Positions 1 through 10,169 of a stretch of DNA of 64,000 bases are shown in pieces. Origin of the DNA: Skeletonema tropicum (lineage: Eukaryota; Bacillariophyta; Thalassiosirophyceae; Thalassiosirales; Thalassiosiraceae); the NCBI GenBank assembly GCA_037178625.1, contig CM074132.1, positions 558,001 through 622,000 of the forward strand. Direction: 5' to 3'. Position numbers and translations under genes: made by a program. Each line of letters starts with the position of its first letter. Within the stretch, counting starts at the first letter, position 1. A model generated the notes under the pieces. That model searched no databases. It was not told the origin of the DNA and worked only from the letters and a program-made list of their open reading frames with translations.

Positions 1-1442
1 GCTAGTGGAAGTGCCGGAACAGGGGGGTTTCGAAACGTCCGTGATATTATTGCGACTGATGCACAATTGATCATGTTACTAACGACCCTTGTGGAGATGG
101 AGGAACGTTATCATTTTTCTTCTGCTGCCGAGGGAGATGAGGAGAAGAAGGATGAAATGAATGTCTTCCCGCAGGGATTGTTTGTTGCGGAATTTGTACA
201 GGCGTACAAGTTGATTATTGGGGGGATGCAATCGTTGCAGACGTTTCCAAGTCCACATGGGGAAGGTGGTACCAACGCTTTGCTTCAGGAATTGCGCCTC
301 CGGAGTCGGGAGCGTACCCTGGGGTTGATTCGGTTGTTTGGGCCTGATTCGTCATTGTACAACAAGTCCTTGGATATCATGTCCACCACCTCATCTCAGC
401 AAGCTGCCGGAGAAAGTCCTGCGGGGAGAAGCCAACAAAGACGCCAGAATAACGATGGGTTGGCTAATGACCGCCAACCGTTCTCCCAAACGTACCTCCA
501 AACGTTCCTCCAATAAGGACAATGTAGCCAAAGATGGTCTATTACCCCGCCTCACCGATGCAGAGATTCGGAAAATGGTGCACTCCAAAGACATTGCTCT
601 CGCCAAGATCCTTGAAGAGCATGAAAGTGAAATGAATGTCATGGCGGTGAACATGGAAGAGTTGCGTCTGAAGAATTTACGTACCAATGCGGCGTTGAAG
701 AAGCGTAAGAAGCGTGCTCGTGTGACCATTGCCATCGTGACGATACTATTAGCGGCGGGTGGAGGATGTTTGGAATATTACAAGCGTGAACAAGTGAAAC
801 GTGAAATTGCGTCGGGAAGGGAGGAAGAACGCAAGGCGGAGGAAGAAATGATTGCCAAATTGAAGGGAGAGATTGATGTGTTGACATCGAAATTGAATGA
901 TGCTGAGGCTACTATCCGATATGAAGAGAATCGATATGAGGGTATCAAGAAGATCTCAATGAAGAATGAGAAGTTGTTGGAGGAGATGGAGGCCAAGTGG
1001 AAGGTTGAATCGGCAGAATTGGAAAGTTGTCGTGTTACACGTAAGGAGTTGGATGCGCAGGTTACCACCATCAAGGATAGCAATGAGAAGATGGTAGAGG
1101 AGGTGGGATGGTGCCGTGAGAAATTGACATCGACAGAGCGAGCCATGGAAGGGTTGGAACGCGCCTTATCCAGGGAGAATGAGGGTAATAGCGGTTTGGA
1201 CAACACTTTGGCTGCAATTTCCAAGGTTGTAGCATGTTGGAGAAAAGCCTGATGACAAAGATAGCAGCAAGGAAACGAATAATAAGCCACTCCTCATGGA
1301 AATGAAGTATAACAAGTCATTCAGGAATGCCGTTTTCTTGAGGCAGGCATATGCGGGAGCGGCCGGTGTGGCGTTAAGTATCTTGCTTCAAGGTTTGTTG
1401 CCCGGTGTGGCAAATGTGCTTCGTATGATCTTTCTGAAGTAG
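1..1442 (+). CDS. Hypothetical membrane-anchored coiled-coil protein (5' end outside window)
   Basis: The frame is open from base 1, so the start lies upstream of the window. The model runs through three frames: frame 1 to about 330-430, frame 2 to about 1185, and frame 3 from about 1243 to a TAG at 1440-1442. The first change could be a 43- or 64-bp GT-AG intron ending at the CTCAG near 405, the second a 58-bp intron at 1185-1242. Both are unproven, and an indel is also possible. The middle part has a basic stretch (KKRKKRARV), one transmembrane segment at about 720-780 (TIAIVTILLAAGGG) and then about 120 residues of charged heptad-like sequence typical of a coiled coil. The last 30 residues are hydrophobic (AGVALSILLQGLLPGVANVL). 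I do not recognise the family; the layout suggests an organelle-membrane scaffold or tether, which is inference only. Confidence 0.5.
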
Positions 1443-1744
1443 GTTTGAATACGGAAAGTGAGGCACAGCTAGGAGATAGGTGCTCCTCTCGATAGATGCA
1501 ATTGAATGTAGATATTAGAGCATTACGAAGAGGAGGGCATTTGATTTGAACAAGGACCACGAAGAGAAATATGAGCGTCCTTTGATTCCTTCGACTTAAT
1601 TGAGACCAGAATACAGAGAAGATCGTCCTTTGATTGAAGGAACTGCAAGATTTGTTTTCATTTCGCTTAGATCTTTATTTATAGAACATTAGTAAGTACC
1701 CCTGAGCAGTTACACACTTTGTATCACGCATCTTTGGAAACTCT
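1443..1744. other. Intergenic, convergent 3' flanks
   Basis: About 300 bases between two convergent genes. I see no reading frame, repeat or RNA gene. The AT-rich stretch near 1660-1730 probably holds the 3' ends of both transcripts. Confidence 0.4.
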
Positions 1745-2614
1745 TTAGAAACGCCTCGACCGATTGATCGGTGTTGACATAAAGTTGGCATGAATAAGCC
1801 TCCAAGACGATAGAACCAACGCTTCAAAGAAAATATCATTAATCACCTCCACCGACGCTAAGAGCAATCTAAAGTCTGTCTCCTCCGACTCTCCAAACTG
1901 GACATATCTCTTGAACTCTAGTAATAAATCAACTTGTGTCGATACAATCAATATCCCACAGGCAAATGCTCCTGCCTGAAAAAGTCGCAAGAGAACTGTA
2001 TCATATTGTTTTATTTTGTCCCCAATCGATAAGCTACGACCGCTGTTTTCATCATCATCATCATCATAATTGTTGTTGTTGTTCAAAGTAAACGCATCCC
2101 GTTCAAACGATTTCGCAGCCAATGCTCCAGCGAGCCAACAAACCGCAAGTCCAGCCCCATGTATCAACGTAGGTGCCAATAACGACCCTCGTGGTGCCAA
2201 CTCTGCAGCCTCGCCGAAGTAACTACTGATCGGTCGTGCCCATGATGGTAATGGTGCATGTGCAGCGAATACCCAGTACAATTGAAATGTGGGTGCGACT
2301 ATCTGACTGAGGAGTACATCGGTTAGGGGTAGACCTGGATCATCAATTTTTGGTGATAGAAATCTTTGAAAGAGATCATTATTTATATCATTGATCTCGT
2401 CAATTAGTGGTGATGGTAATTGCTTTTCATCTTTGTCATCGTTTGAATCTGCAAATAGAGTTGTTCTTTGACGGTACCCTTTGATATCAGGCGATGATAG
2501 CTGTCGACCAAAAGAAGTTGTTGTTCTTGGTACCGAAGCCACTTGGAAACCCGACGACGATGCAATCAGGAGGGCACATTGTAGCAGCAGCATATGTAGA
2601 GAAACCGCCACCAT
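1745..2614 (-). CDS. Plastid-targeted integral membrane protein of unknown function
   Basis: A 289-residue single-exon frame. The N-terminus is a signal peptide (LHMLLLQCALLIASSSGF) whose predicted cut falls just before a phenylalanine (SSSGFQV). A serine/threonine/arginine-rich stretch follows, which is the bipartite presequence of diatom plastid proteins. The mature part has hydrophobic segments near residues 105-125 (IVAPTFQLYWVFAA), 148-165 (LIHGAGLAVCWLAGALAA) and 213-232 (LFQAGAFACGILIVS), plus a low-complexity N/D loop near 176-190. It probably sits in a plastid membrane. I recognise no family, and no catalytic motif is visible. The ATG at 2614 is the only start that keeps the signal peptide. 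Confidence 0.7.
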   Translation of the reverse strand: MVAVSLHMLLLQCALLIASSSGFQVASVPRTTTSFGRQLSSPDIKGYRQRTTLFADSNDDKDEKQLPSPLIDEINDINNDLFQRFLSPKIDDPGLPLTDVLLSQIVAPTFQLYWVFAAHAPLPSWARPISSYFGEAAELAPRGSLLAPTLIHGAGLAVCWLAGALAAKSFERDAFTLNNNNNYDDDDDENSGRSLSIGDKIKQYDTVLLRLFQAGAFACGILIVSTQVDLLLEFKRYVQFGESEETDFRLLLASVEVINDIFFEALVLSSWRLIHANFMSTPINRSRRF

Positions 2615-2850
2615 ATTTTAGAGTTTTAATGGAGAGATTTACACTATGTATGGCACTACAGCTTAGTGGCAATGTGTGCACAAGCACAACAACAAAGAAT
2701 ACGACGAACTCTACATTGTACATCGTGATAAGTACTTATACTTTAAGTAACGACGTGCTTGGTGCTTATTGGCTTGGATTTGGTTTTGCACGATGACTCA
2801 GTGTAACGCTCACCCACGGAGGCCCACGCACATACAGCAGCATGGAACGC

Positions 2851-3046
2851 ACCACGCGGCGGTTCACGGCGATCGTTTAGCGTCTCTGAGACTTTTTGAA
2901 AAAGATGTGACACTTTGACTATGACGAACTAGCTGATTACTACAGTGTCTTACTATTACGTCTCGTAATAATAATGTGACAAAAAAGAAGAAAAATGACG
3001 AGAGACCTTAACCGTCAAATTACGCGAGGCGTGAACTGCTGTGATG
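2851..3046. mobile_element. MITE-like element, copy A (partner at 38147-38279)
   Basis: The left end (ACCACGCGGCGGTTCACGG) and right end (GGCGTGAACTGCTGTGATG) are imperfect inverted repeats. The shared interior includes CTTTTTGAAAAAG near the left and CGAGAGACCTTAACCGTC near the right. The same ends and interior motifs occur at 38147-38279, where the terminal repeat is perfect. No coding capacity. The remaining sequence between the genes ending at 2614 and starting at 3272 shows nothing else I can name. Confidence 0.6.
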
Positions 3047-3271
3047 TGTGCCATCATCCTCAAAGATCCAGATAGCCATCTTATTCAAGGATCCAGGATC
3101 AGGGATCAGCCAGCAACCTGCCACCATACCACAGCCACACAACAGTTAGCTATAGGAGTAGTATCAAGAAGTATGAAGATGATGTGTGTAGTGTTTATCA
3201 TTACGATGACAAAACCTACTCGAAGCCTGCAATCGTTAGACAGACATTAATTAATTAGCCTCAACTTCCTC

Positions 3272-4024
3272 ATGTCGAAGAGCACTGAGAATCTATTTTC
3301 ATTACTGAAAGATGGAGGAAACGATGACAACATCAACACAACAAATTCTGATGAGTTGTATCAACTATCACAAAAGAAAGTGCTCCAAGAACTAGATTCT
3401 TTGTATGAAGAGTACACGTTCGCATCTGCGAAAGATGCTTCTTTAACGGATGATTTGCAACGACATGTATCTACTAACAAGGGGACTTGTGAGCACCATC
3501 ATACAGAAGATAGTTTGGTCTATGGAGAGATTGATCTACAGGGGTTCTGTGATCTTCTCATGCACCATATACCACATGATTCTAATGATGTTTTCTACGA
3601 TCTTGGTTCTGGATCAGGAAGGGCGGTATTTGCAGCGAGGTTCGTCGGTGACTTTCGAGAATGCGTGGGGATTGAATTGCTGAGCAATTTGCATGAGATG
3701 GCAAGTTCTGTGAAGAGTCTCTATAGATTTCAATATCAGCACAAATTGATTCATCAACATGTTCAGTTTGTTTGTTCAGATCTGTTGGATTATGATGGTT
3801 GGTGGAAAGATGGCACCGTTGTGTATGTGCCCAATCTTTTGTTTGATGATAAGCTGAAAGAGCAAATTGCTGAACAGGCAATCAAATTGCGAAGTGGAGC
3901 GTTCCTAATATGCTTGAAGAAATTTGTAGGTGTTGCTTTCAATTCTGTATTTGACTTGGTAAAAGAACGTCCAGTAGTCATGAGCTGGGGTGAATCTAAT
4001 ACTTATATATACAAGCGACAATAA
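3272..4024 (+). CDS. DOT1-fold SAM-dependent methyltransferase
   Basis: A 250-residue single-exon protein. VYGEIDLQGFCDLL (residues 83-96) precedes a class I SAM-binding motif, DLGSGSG, at 110-116, and the post-I acidic residue is in VGIE (132-135). VPNLLFDDKLKEQI further on occupies the place of the NNFAF strand of DOT1 enzymes, followed by the typical RSGAFLICLKKF strand. DOT1 family members methylate H3K79, but this protein is short, lacks the DNA-binding tail of yeast and human DOT1, and belongs to a broader DOT1-fold class that may act on other proteins. The substrate is therefore not assigned. No signal peptide, so probably cytosolic or nuclear. The start is the first ATG of the open frame. 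Confidence 0.72.
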   Translation: MSKSTENLFSLLKDGGNDDNINTTNSDELYQLSQKKVLQELDSLYEEYTFASAKDASLTDDLQRHVSTNKGTCEHHHTEDSLVYGEIDLQGFCDLLMHHIPHDSNDVFYDLGSGSGRAVFAARFVGDFRECVGIELLSNLHEMASSVKSLYRFQYQHKLIHQHVQFVCSDLLDYDGWWKDGTVVYVPNLLFDDKLKEQIAEQAIKLRSGAFLICLKKFVGVAFNSVFDLVKERPVVMSWGESNTYIYKRQ

Positions 4025-4156
4025 GACTGAAATTAGTTATGATGAAAGATTGCTAAGATCTCTGGTGTATTGGAAAGAGTATTTTAGTAACTACTCTCTA
4101 CACACTCTCCTTCAGTAATGTGCCTACTACTTTGCCATGATAGTTATATTCAGCAT

Positions 4157-7100
4157 TTAATAGTCACTGTCATCATCACTATCATCAAAATCACTGTCAG
4201 CCCACTCGTATCTTTGCCATGACATCTCAGCCTCCCACTGCTTTAGAGGAAGACGTAGATGACTAAAATCGATCCCATCCAAAATTAAGTGTGCTCTCTT
4301 CCGTCGACGACTGTCTGTGGTGACAGTAAAGCAGAGCTTTTGCCCTGGCAAAGGATATCCATTGCTATCTTCCGAGTTCCATCTTAATTGGGACAGGTGA
4401 ACGAACACTCCCCCAGGCTCAATGAACCCATATCCACGCTCCGGGAAAAACTTACTCAGCTTTCCTGTTTGATAATGCGAGTTAGGATTGCGAAGGTCAG
4501 GTCTGAGGAGAGATTGGTGTCGACGAAGGAGACTTGCAACGTCATGGTGTCCTCTAACTAAAGCCCAGTCAGATGCGAGAGGGAGTTCTTTAACGCAACG
4601 ATCTCTCAGATCGGAATCTTTAGCTGATGAAATCCTTGTGCAAGGTCGACAAGGATCCATTCCGCCTTCGAGAAGCGCCTCGACAAGACTCTTGTGTCCA
4701 CGAGCAGCAGCTAAATGAAGGCTGTTCCCGTTACAGCCACGATGACGTAAATGAAGTGTTTCATCATCCGATGAATCATTTTCAAGCAAATACTGAATAC
4801 TAACAACCAGCCCTTCTAGAAGGGGGAATTGGCACGAATAAATCACCAGGTTGCCGATAAAATTGCTCCCTTTATCATCAAACCAAGTCGAACAAAGACC
4901 TGGCCCGTGTGCTTCACAAAGAATAGATAATGCTCCCACCGATCCTACCGACGCCGCGGCATAAGCGATATTGCACATGAACAACTCACACCAATCATCT
5001 ATAGTATCTCCTCGATAGCAAGTGACATCATAGTCAAAGTTTTGTGCTCCAAGACAGTGTCGAGAAAATGGATGGCCGCTAAGGCATTCCACTTGAAGTG
5101 ATCTCAATGTCTGGTCATCATAATCGAGAAGGCCAGCTTCCTTAAATGCAGCTCCAATACCCTGAGAATCGTCTTCTCTGTCTTCAAGTGCTCGATGCAA
5201 ACTTGTCGTGTCATTAGCAATCGCCATAGCTAGTATCCTCGCAGACCAAGGCATCGACTTATCGCCCACAACCTCTTTCGCCAGATTGATGAGCTTTTTG
5301 TCCTGCTCATTCAGAACAATTTTCAAAGCCTCTCTACCCTTTTCTCCGAGAACAAATGATTTCCACTTCTTGCACACAAGTGCGTTAGATGGAGTCCCCG
5401 ATAGACGGACAATTTCAATAAGCTGAAAATCGTGATGAACACGAAATAGATCCTCTGTACTGTAAGGCTTGGGGTTTTCAATACCAACAATCCAATCGTA
5501 ACATGTTTCAGACAATGCGAGCGATCCCACAAAATGTAGTATATTCGATAGTAGGTATTCGTCATCAAACACGGCCGAACAGATACAGCCAAAATGATCT
5601 TCTCTTGTGTCATCCCTCTCTACACCAGCTCTTTTGAGAGTTTCTTCTTCACGTAGGGTAGGTTGTTGGACAACATCCTTCATCTCAGCAGCTCCTTCGA
5701 GCATTTGTGCAAGCACCTTGATTCTTGCAGCGTGATGAGGTAATATTTCATGAGGTGGCAAAGATTCCAACAAAGAGATTGCTGACTCGATTGACACTAG
5801 ATTGATTTCACTGCTGTCGACTTTGGACTGCGCAGAGTTTGGTACAACTGGACTCTGAACATTGCCTCCAAAAACAAAAGTTGGCAACGGACTTGTTCCG
5901 GACCTTGGAGGACTTCCCACCATAGTTGGAGGCGTACCGCCGGAATGAAGCGACGACGAAGACGTCTTACCTTCCGTAACCCCAAATAACATACATGGAT
6001 TTTGAGTTTGTCTATTTGCACTCGTAGAAGTTGCTGCCTTCTTCTCCTCACTCGACCCAAAAGAAAAAGAGGGCTTGGCGGCTGCAGCTTTTCCAGAAGA
6101 GAAGGGTGTTTCAATATCCTTGCGTTCAAGGGATGCTCCAAATAGATTCGAAGTATTGATTGGTGTAGTGTTCATTGTAGATTTCTTTTTCTTCTTCTCA
6201 CTTGACCCAACAGAAAAAGAGGGCTTGGCGGCTGCAGCTTTGCCAAAAGAGAAAGGTGATTCAATAGCCTTGTGTTCAAAGGATGCTCCGAATAGATTCG
6301 AAGTATTGATTGGTGTAGTGTTCATTGTAGATTTTTTTTTCTTCTTCTTCTCACTTGACCCAACAGAAAAAGTAGGCTTGGCGGCTGCAGCTTTGTCGAA
6401 AGAAAAAGGCGACGTCGCCCTTTCCTTTTCACCATTGTTCAGTATCGCATTGACATCACCTTTTTCGTACGAGAACGAGAAGGAAGTCGTATTAATCTTC
6501 TTTTCATACTCAGATTCTGGTACAGTTAACCCTTCATTACCAAAGGTGAAGAGTGGTGGAGGTGGAGCGCTACTTGTTGATGTGTTTGCAGCCTTCTTCT
6601 TCTGTTCAGGTGACAACTTTTGCTCTTCCATTGAGTCCGCATTAGAGGCAATGCATTCAGCAGCAGCAGCAGCAGCAGCCGTCGGCACTGATGATGATGG
6701 GTCAGATTGCCTAACAGATGATCGACTGGCACTATCCGCTGCATATCCACTTAACAAGGCCTTGTTGAATTTTGCAATGTCTGGGTTCCTAAAACATTTG
6801 ATGATAGAATCGTCTTTTAGACCTAGCTTTGGACCTAGCGTTGCAGGTGTTTCATCGGGTTGAATGATTACCCCGCAAAACTTGAAACGCAGAGAGTCCG
6901 TGTCTACTCCCTTGTCCTTCGTGTAGGAATCAAACACCTTCTTCATCTTAGATGTAGTTTTGAGTTTGTAACGTTTCGTTTGGCCTACTTGATCCCTAAT
7001 CCTGATTGTCAAGCAATCTGAGTTGACAGTAGGCTTTGAGGCGGTTGCAGTGTCATTTTTAGATTGCGGCGGAGATGGCATCCCATATAAAGAGAAATGG

Positions 7101-8185
7101 ACTGCACTTCGACTAGATTTGTTGTTCTTTCCATTTCCATACTTTTCATAATACCATTTGCCAGACCACAATCCCTTTTCAACCTCAAAGAAACCATTAT
7201 CCAAGCACCACTGAACATCTTTGGTTTCAGTGTCCCCGTCTGGGCGAAAGAATGTGACTTCAGTGTAGTCATAGCCATCTGTTCTCAGCGGCGTTGATAC
7301 ATGAGTATGCCGTGTCCCCCTTGTGCCCTTGCCCTTGCCGGTCCCTCCCGACAAGATTGGCTGCTCAGCAATCGTAGGAACACGTTTACATTCATTGCAA
7401 TCATTTATTGTACTAGCTGCTTCTTTGAGACACTCTAAATCAGCATCACTCAATTTCTTCTCTGGATATTCTGAAATTTCTGAAACATTTTGCAGTGCCT
7501 CTTGCAGCATGCGATTGTTCTTGCACCGGTTGCTAAATTTTGCACGAGCTTTTGCGCTGTAATGAGGATTAGCATACGTTGCTGTCTTCCAAAATAGATT
7601 GGCCACAGTTAACAGATCAATACAACGCTGCATATTGTTGCTTTTTGCATTGTTTCCCTGTCGAGTTACATAATCAAGATTCCTCTTGGCAGCACCAAGT
7701 GCATCGATAGAACCACTTTCATCGGGACATCCCTTTAAGGTGGGGTCTGCACCTTGCTCTAGCAAATATTGTACCACTTCATGATGACCCATGTTAGCAG
7801 CCGTTGCAACCGGGGATAGATCGAACCATGTCCACTCCTTGGTAAATCCAGACGCTCTATAATCCACTTCAGTCCACCTCCGTGCATAATTGATAACTTT
7901 TCTCTGTTCCTCGTCTGATATTTCCGCCGCTTGCTCTACAATATCCATCACTCTGCGCAGATCCCCCTTGAATGCACTGATGCTCATTTCAGACCTCTGC
8001 TCATCTGGAGCAATGTGTGATGTGTCATATCCAAAGCCACCGTAGCCATTTATTTGGAAATCGATTGGATCATTTGTCATGTGATCGATGACATCGTAAT
8101 CATCGTAATCATCGTAATCATCGTAATCGTAGTTATCATAATCGTAAAAGCTCATATTGCTGCACTTAGATGTAAAAGAAGACAC
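4157..8185 (-). CDS. Giant ankyrin / ubiquitin-like / FG-repeat / cold-shock domain protein
   Basis: A 1342-residue single-exon protein. In order: an N-terminal YDD repeat tract (residues 14-32); ankyrin-like helices at about 67-195 (HHEVVQYLLEQGADPTLKG); an unassigned aromatic segment at 305-352; a SUMO/ubiquitin-like beta-grasp domain at 391-466 (LTIRIRD...LRFKFCGVIIQPDETPATLGL-type pattern); an FG-rich linker (545-775) with about 2.5 copies of a 50-residue unit containing PFSFGKAAAAKPSFS and NLFGAS; a helical middle; a second ankyrin region near 1140-1225 (NSLHLAAARGHKSLVEALL); and a cold-shock domain at 1242-1305 with RNP1 (GYGFIE) and RNP2 (VFVHLS). The C-terminal tail is acidic. FG motifs with a SUMO-like fold suggest nuclear-pore or mRNP association, and the cold-shock domain suggests RNA/ssDNA binding. 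The exact role is unknown. Confidence 0.75.
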   Translation of the reverse strand: MSSFTSKCSNMSFYDYDNYDYDDYDDYDDYDVIDHMTNDPIDFQINGYGGFGYDTSHIAPDEQRSEMSISAFKGDLRRVMDIVEQAAEISDEEQRKVINYARRWTEVDYRASGFTKEWTWFDLSPVATAANMGHHEVVQYLLEQGADPTLKGCPDESGSIDALGAAKRNLDYVTRQGNNAKSNNMQRCIDLLTVANLFWKTATYANPHYSAKARAKFSNRCKNNRMLQEALQNVSEISEYPEKKLSDADLECLKEAASTINDCNECKRVPTIAEQPILSGGTGKGKGTRGTRHTHVSTPLRTDGYDYTEVTFFRPDGDTETKDVQWCLDNGFFEVEKGLWSGKWYYEKYGNGKNNKSSRSAVHFSLYGMPSPPQSKNDTATASKPTVNSDCLTIRIRDQVGQTKRYKLKTTSKMKKVFDSYTKDKGVDTDSLRFKFCGVIIQPDETPATLGPKLGLKDDSIIKCFRNPDIAKFNKALLSGYAADSASRSSVRQSDPSSSVPTAAAAAAAECIASNADSMEEQKLSPEQKKKAANTSTSSAPPPPLFTFGNEGLTVPESEYEKKINTTSFSFSYEKGDVNAILNNGEKERATSPFSFDKAAAAKPTFSVGSSEKKKKKKSTMNTTPINTSNLFGASFEHKAIESPFSFGKAAAAKPSFSVGSSEKKKKKSTMNTTPINTSNLFGASLERKDIETPFSSGKAAAAKPSFSFGSSEEKKAATSTSANRQTQNPCMLFGVTEGKTSSSSLHSGGTPPTMVGSPPRSGTSPLPTFVFGGNVQSPVVPNSAQSKVDSSEINLVSIESAISLLESLPPHEILPHHAARIKVLAQMLEGAAEMKDVVQQPTLREEETLKRAGVERDDTREDHFGCICSAVFDDEYLLSNILHFVGSLALSETCYDWIVGIENPKPYSTEDLFRVHHDFQLIEIVRLSGTPSNALVCKKWKSFVLGEKGREALKIVLNEQDKKLINLAKEVVGDKSMPWSARILAMAIANDTTSLHRALEDREDDSQGIGAAFKEAGLLDYDDQTLRSLQVECLSGHPFSRHCLGAQNFDYDVTCYRGDTIDDWCELFMCNIAYAAASVGSVGALSILCEAHGPGLCSTWFDDKGSNFIGNLVIYSCQFPLLEGLVVSIQYLLENDSSDDETLHLRHRGCNGNSLHLAAARGHKSLVEALLEGGMDPCRPCTRISSAKDSDLRDRCVKELPLASDWALVRGHHDVASLLRRHQSLLRPDLRNPNSHYQTGKLSKFFPERGYGFIEPGGVFVHLSQLRWNSEDSNGYPLPGQKLCFTVTTDSRRRKRAHLILDGIDFSHLRLPLKQWEAEMSWQRYEWADSDFDDSDDDSDY
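6060..6425 (-). repeat. Tandem repeat of about 150 bp coding for FG units
   Basis: Inside the giant ankyrin/cold-shock gene, a block of about 150 bp is repeated about 2.5 times. Each copy carries the coding-strand equivalent of GGCTTGGCGGCTGCAGC (at 6073, 6224 and 6379) and most carry ATTGATTGGTGTAGTGTTC. Copies are nearly identical, so the expansion is recent. The encoded lysine run varies by one codon between copies. Confidence 0.8.
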
Positions 8186-8401
8186 GCGATTACCTCCACC
8201 TATTTATTTTATCGGGAGAGAACGAAGGATCCAAGTGTAGTGGCAAGTGCCAAGCGCAAACACCACAGTCCAGTGGAAATTTTTTTGAAAAATGATAAAA
8301 AAATGTTACCGCCCTTGCATCTTTCTCCATCTGAATCTTCTTTCTCTATTTCCTCTTCGGATTTCTTTCGGTTCCGAAAGAGTACTGTAAGTACAAGTAT
8401 T

Positions 8402-8673
8402 ATCCCAGGTAAATTTTTTAACCTGCAATTTTATTGCAGGTAAGAAAATGGCGGTAAAGCGGTCTGTCCCTTACCAGCAATTTAATTGCTGGTAAGGGAC
8501 ATACTGTTCCTACGTAGATCGTACGGAGGGGGAGAAGAGAAAAAAGAGAGTTCCATCTGGGTGTAGAACGGGGGCAAATGTACATAGGAATTGGTATTTC
8601 TTACCAGCAATTTTATTGCTGGTAAGGCATTTCTACGTACAATAAACTTGCTGGTAAGAAATTTACCTGGGAT
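8402..8673. mobile_element. Foldback element with nested hairpins
   Basis: The outer ends are a perfect 15-bp inverted repeat: ATCCCAGGTAAATTT at 8402-8416 and its complement at 8659-8673. Inside are three further palindromes: ACCTGCAAT/ATTGCAGGT at 8421-8441, a 17-bp stem with a one-base centre at 8466-8500 (arm GTCCCTTACCAGCAATT), and CTTACCAGCAAT/ATTGCTGGTAAG at 8600-8626. No reading frame. The structure fits a non-autonomous foldback/MITE element. It lies just upstream of the start of the giant gene at 8185. Confidence 0.65.
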
Positions 8674-9129
8674 ATAGGAGTATGTACTCCTCTATAGGAA
8701 ATGCAAAGATTTTATGCAATGTTTCTTTACATTTGCAAAGGCTTCTTTATTTCATTGGACTTTCAGAAAAAATTAAATCATACTTGTAACAATTCCTACA
8801 TGCGTAAGAATGTTAGTAGCAGTTGTTTCTTTGGAGAAGGAGGTTCCTGCTGTTCGCGGGTATCTGCGGATATTGTAGCTGTCTCATCTCCTCATACTTA
8901 GTTCAGGGGCAGTTCGCGGCAGTTCGCCTTGGTACAACATATCCTGTAGGATTTAGCTCGCTGCAGGCGCTGCCCTACACTTTTCAGTTCTCTCCTACAC
9001 TTTGCATTTGCAGTGAACGCTCAATGCGGTTAGATACAACGCCAACGCCAACGCGGACTAATAATTTGAATTTGAATTATAATTATAATCCAGTAACAGT
9101 AACCTATAACCTAACCACTCCCATTCCCA

Positions 9130-10085
9130 TGCCATCGGTTTCGAGGAAGAAGGCCAAAGGCAAGGCACGTAAAGCTGCTAAGGCTAAGAAGGAAGAGGAA
9201 GCTTCCGCACCCCCAAAGGATTTTACAGAGATAACATTGGATAGTTGGCTCTAACATCATGATCATGATCATGTGATGATGATGATGAGCATGGGAATGA
9301 GAGATGCCATCACAGATGTGAACTATCATCAATGCCCAAGTCCAAGTCGGAACATGATTGCAGAGATTTCGCAATGCAATACGCAAGAGATTTCCTCTTT
9401 GAAATCTGCCGTATGTTCGGAAGTGACAACAAAAACGATCTGAAAAATGTGTCATTGGCCTCCAAGGGTCCAAGGACTTTGATCTCGTGGGACATTGCGT
9501 GCAACAAAGCGAATCATTTGCTGCAGCCATCGAGGACATGGGTGAAAAGTATCCTGAAGTATTTGACGATCCGAGCATGATGAAGTAGGCAATATCATTC
9601 TACCATTCCAGGGGAACACAAGATGTGATTGACGGGAACATGAAGCGAGCTCAACATGCTGCCATATGTGCTGAGTTACTCGATTGGTACTTGAGGTTTG
9701 ATGACTTGGCCGACACTAAACTGCATGATATGTTGCAAGCGAACGACAAAGCAATCTATTCCTACTTCAGGAAGCGCAGCGCTTGCTCCTGTTTGGATGA
9801 GAAGGAGAAGCATGACAGTACAAAGGCGTGAAAAAGATGGGTGTTTGCTGCAATGACCAGTGTTCTCTCCCCGGAAGATTGGTTGAACGCAGCAGTTTGT
9901 TCTACTGTACAGGTTGTAAGGTTGCTCAGTATTGTACTGCAGAATGTCAAAAGTTAAACTGAAAGCACCACAAGAATCAATGTTGAAGTATTGCGAAGCT
10001 TAGTTCGATCGAATCTGCGCTGAAGATCGCTGAAGATCGCTGAAGATCGCTGAAGATCTCGGAAGATCCAGCAGCTCAGCAGACT
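9130..10085 (+). pseudogene. Dead copy of the MYND-finger gene
   Basis: This matches the two intact MYND genes at 45324 and 47162 along its whole length, including 5' flank (GCCAACGCGGACTAATAATTT near 9050) and 3' flank. It is disabled many times. A shift after DSWL at about 9250 gives an early stop within expanded ATGATC/GATGAT repeats. There is a 7-base insertion near 9471, a TAG replacing TGG at 9585-9587, a loss around 9809, a TGA replacing the TGG of the finger at about 9960, and a shift at the last cysteine near 9983. Near the end a GCTGAAGATC unit is repeated four times (10019-10060). The finger cysteines are still recognisable at 9844-9985. Confidence 0.85.
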
Positions 10086-10169
10086 TAGTTTTGCTAGGTC
10101 AAGTTAGGTAATATACACGTTTGTTTAATCAAGAATCTGTTTCATTGTCAACAACACCTTTTTGCATCT

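Noticed and set aside
6075..6863. A 262-codon plus-strand frame
   Set aside because: It is antisense to the FG-repeat part of the 1342-residue gene, and its length comes from the repeated, biased codons of that gene. The minus-strand protein has clear domains.
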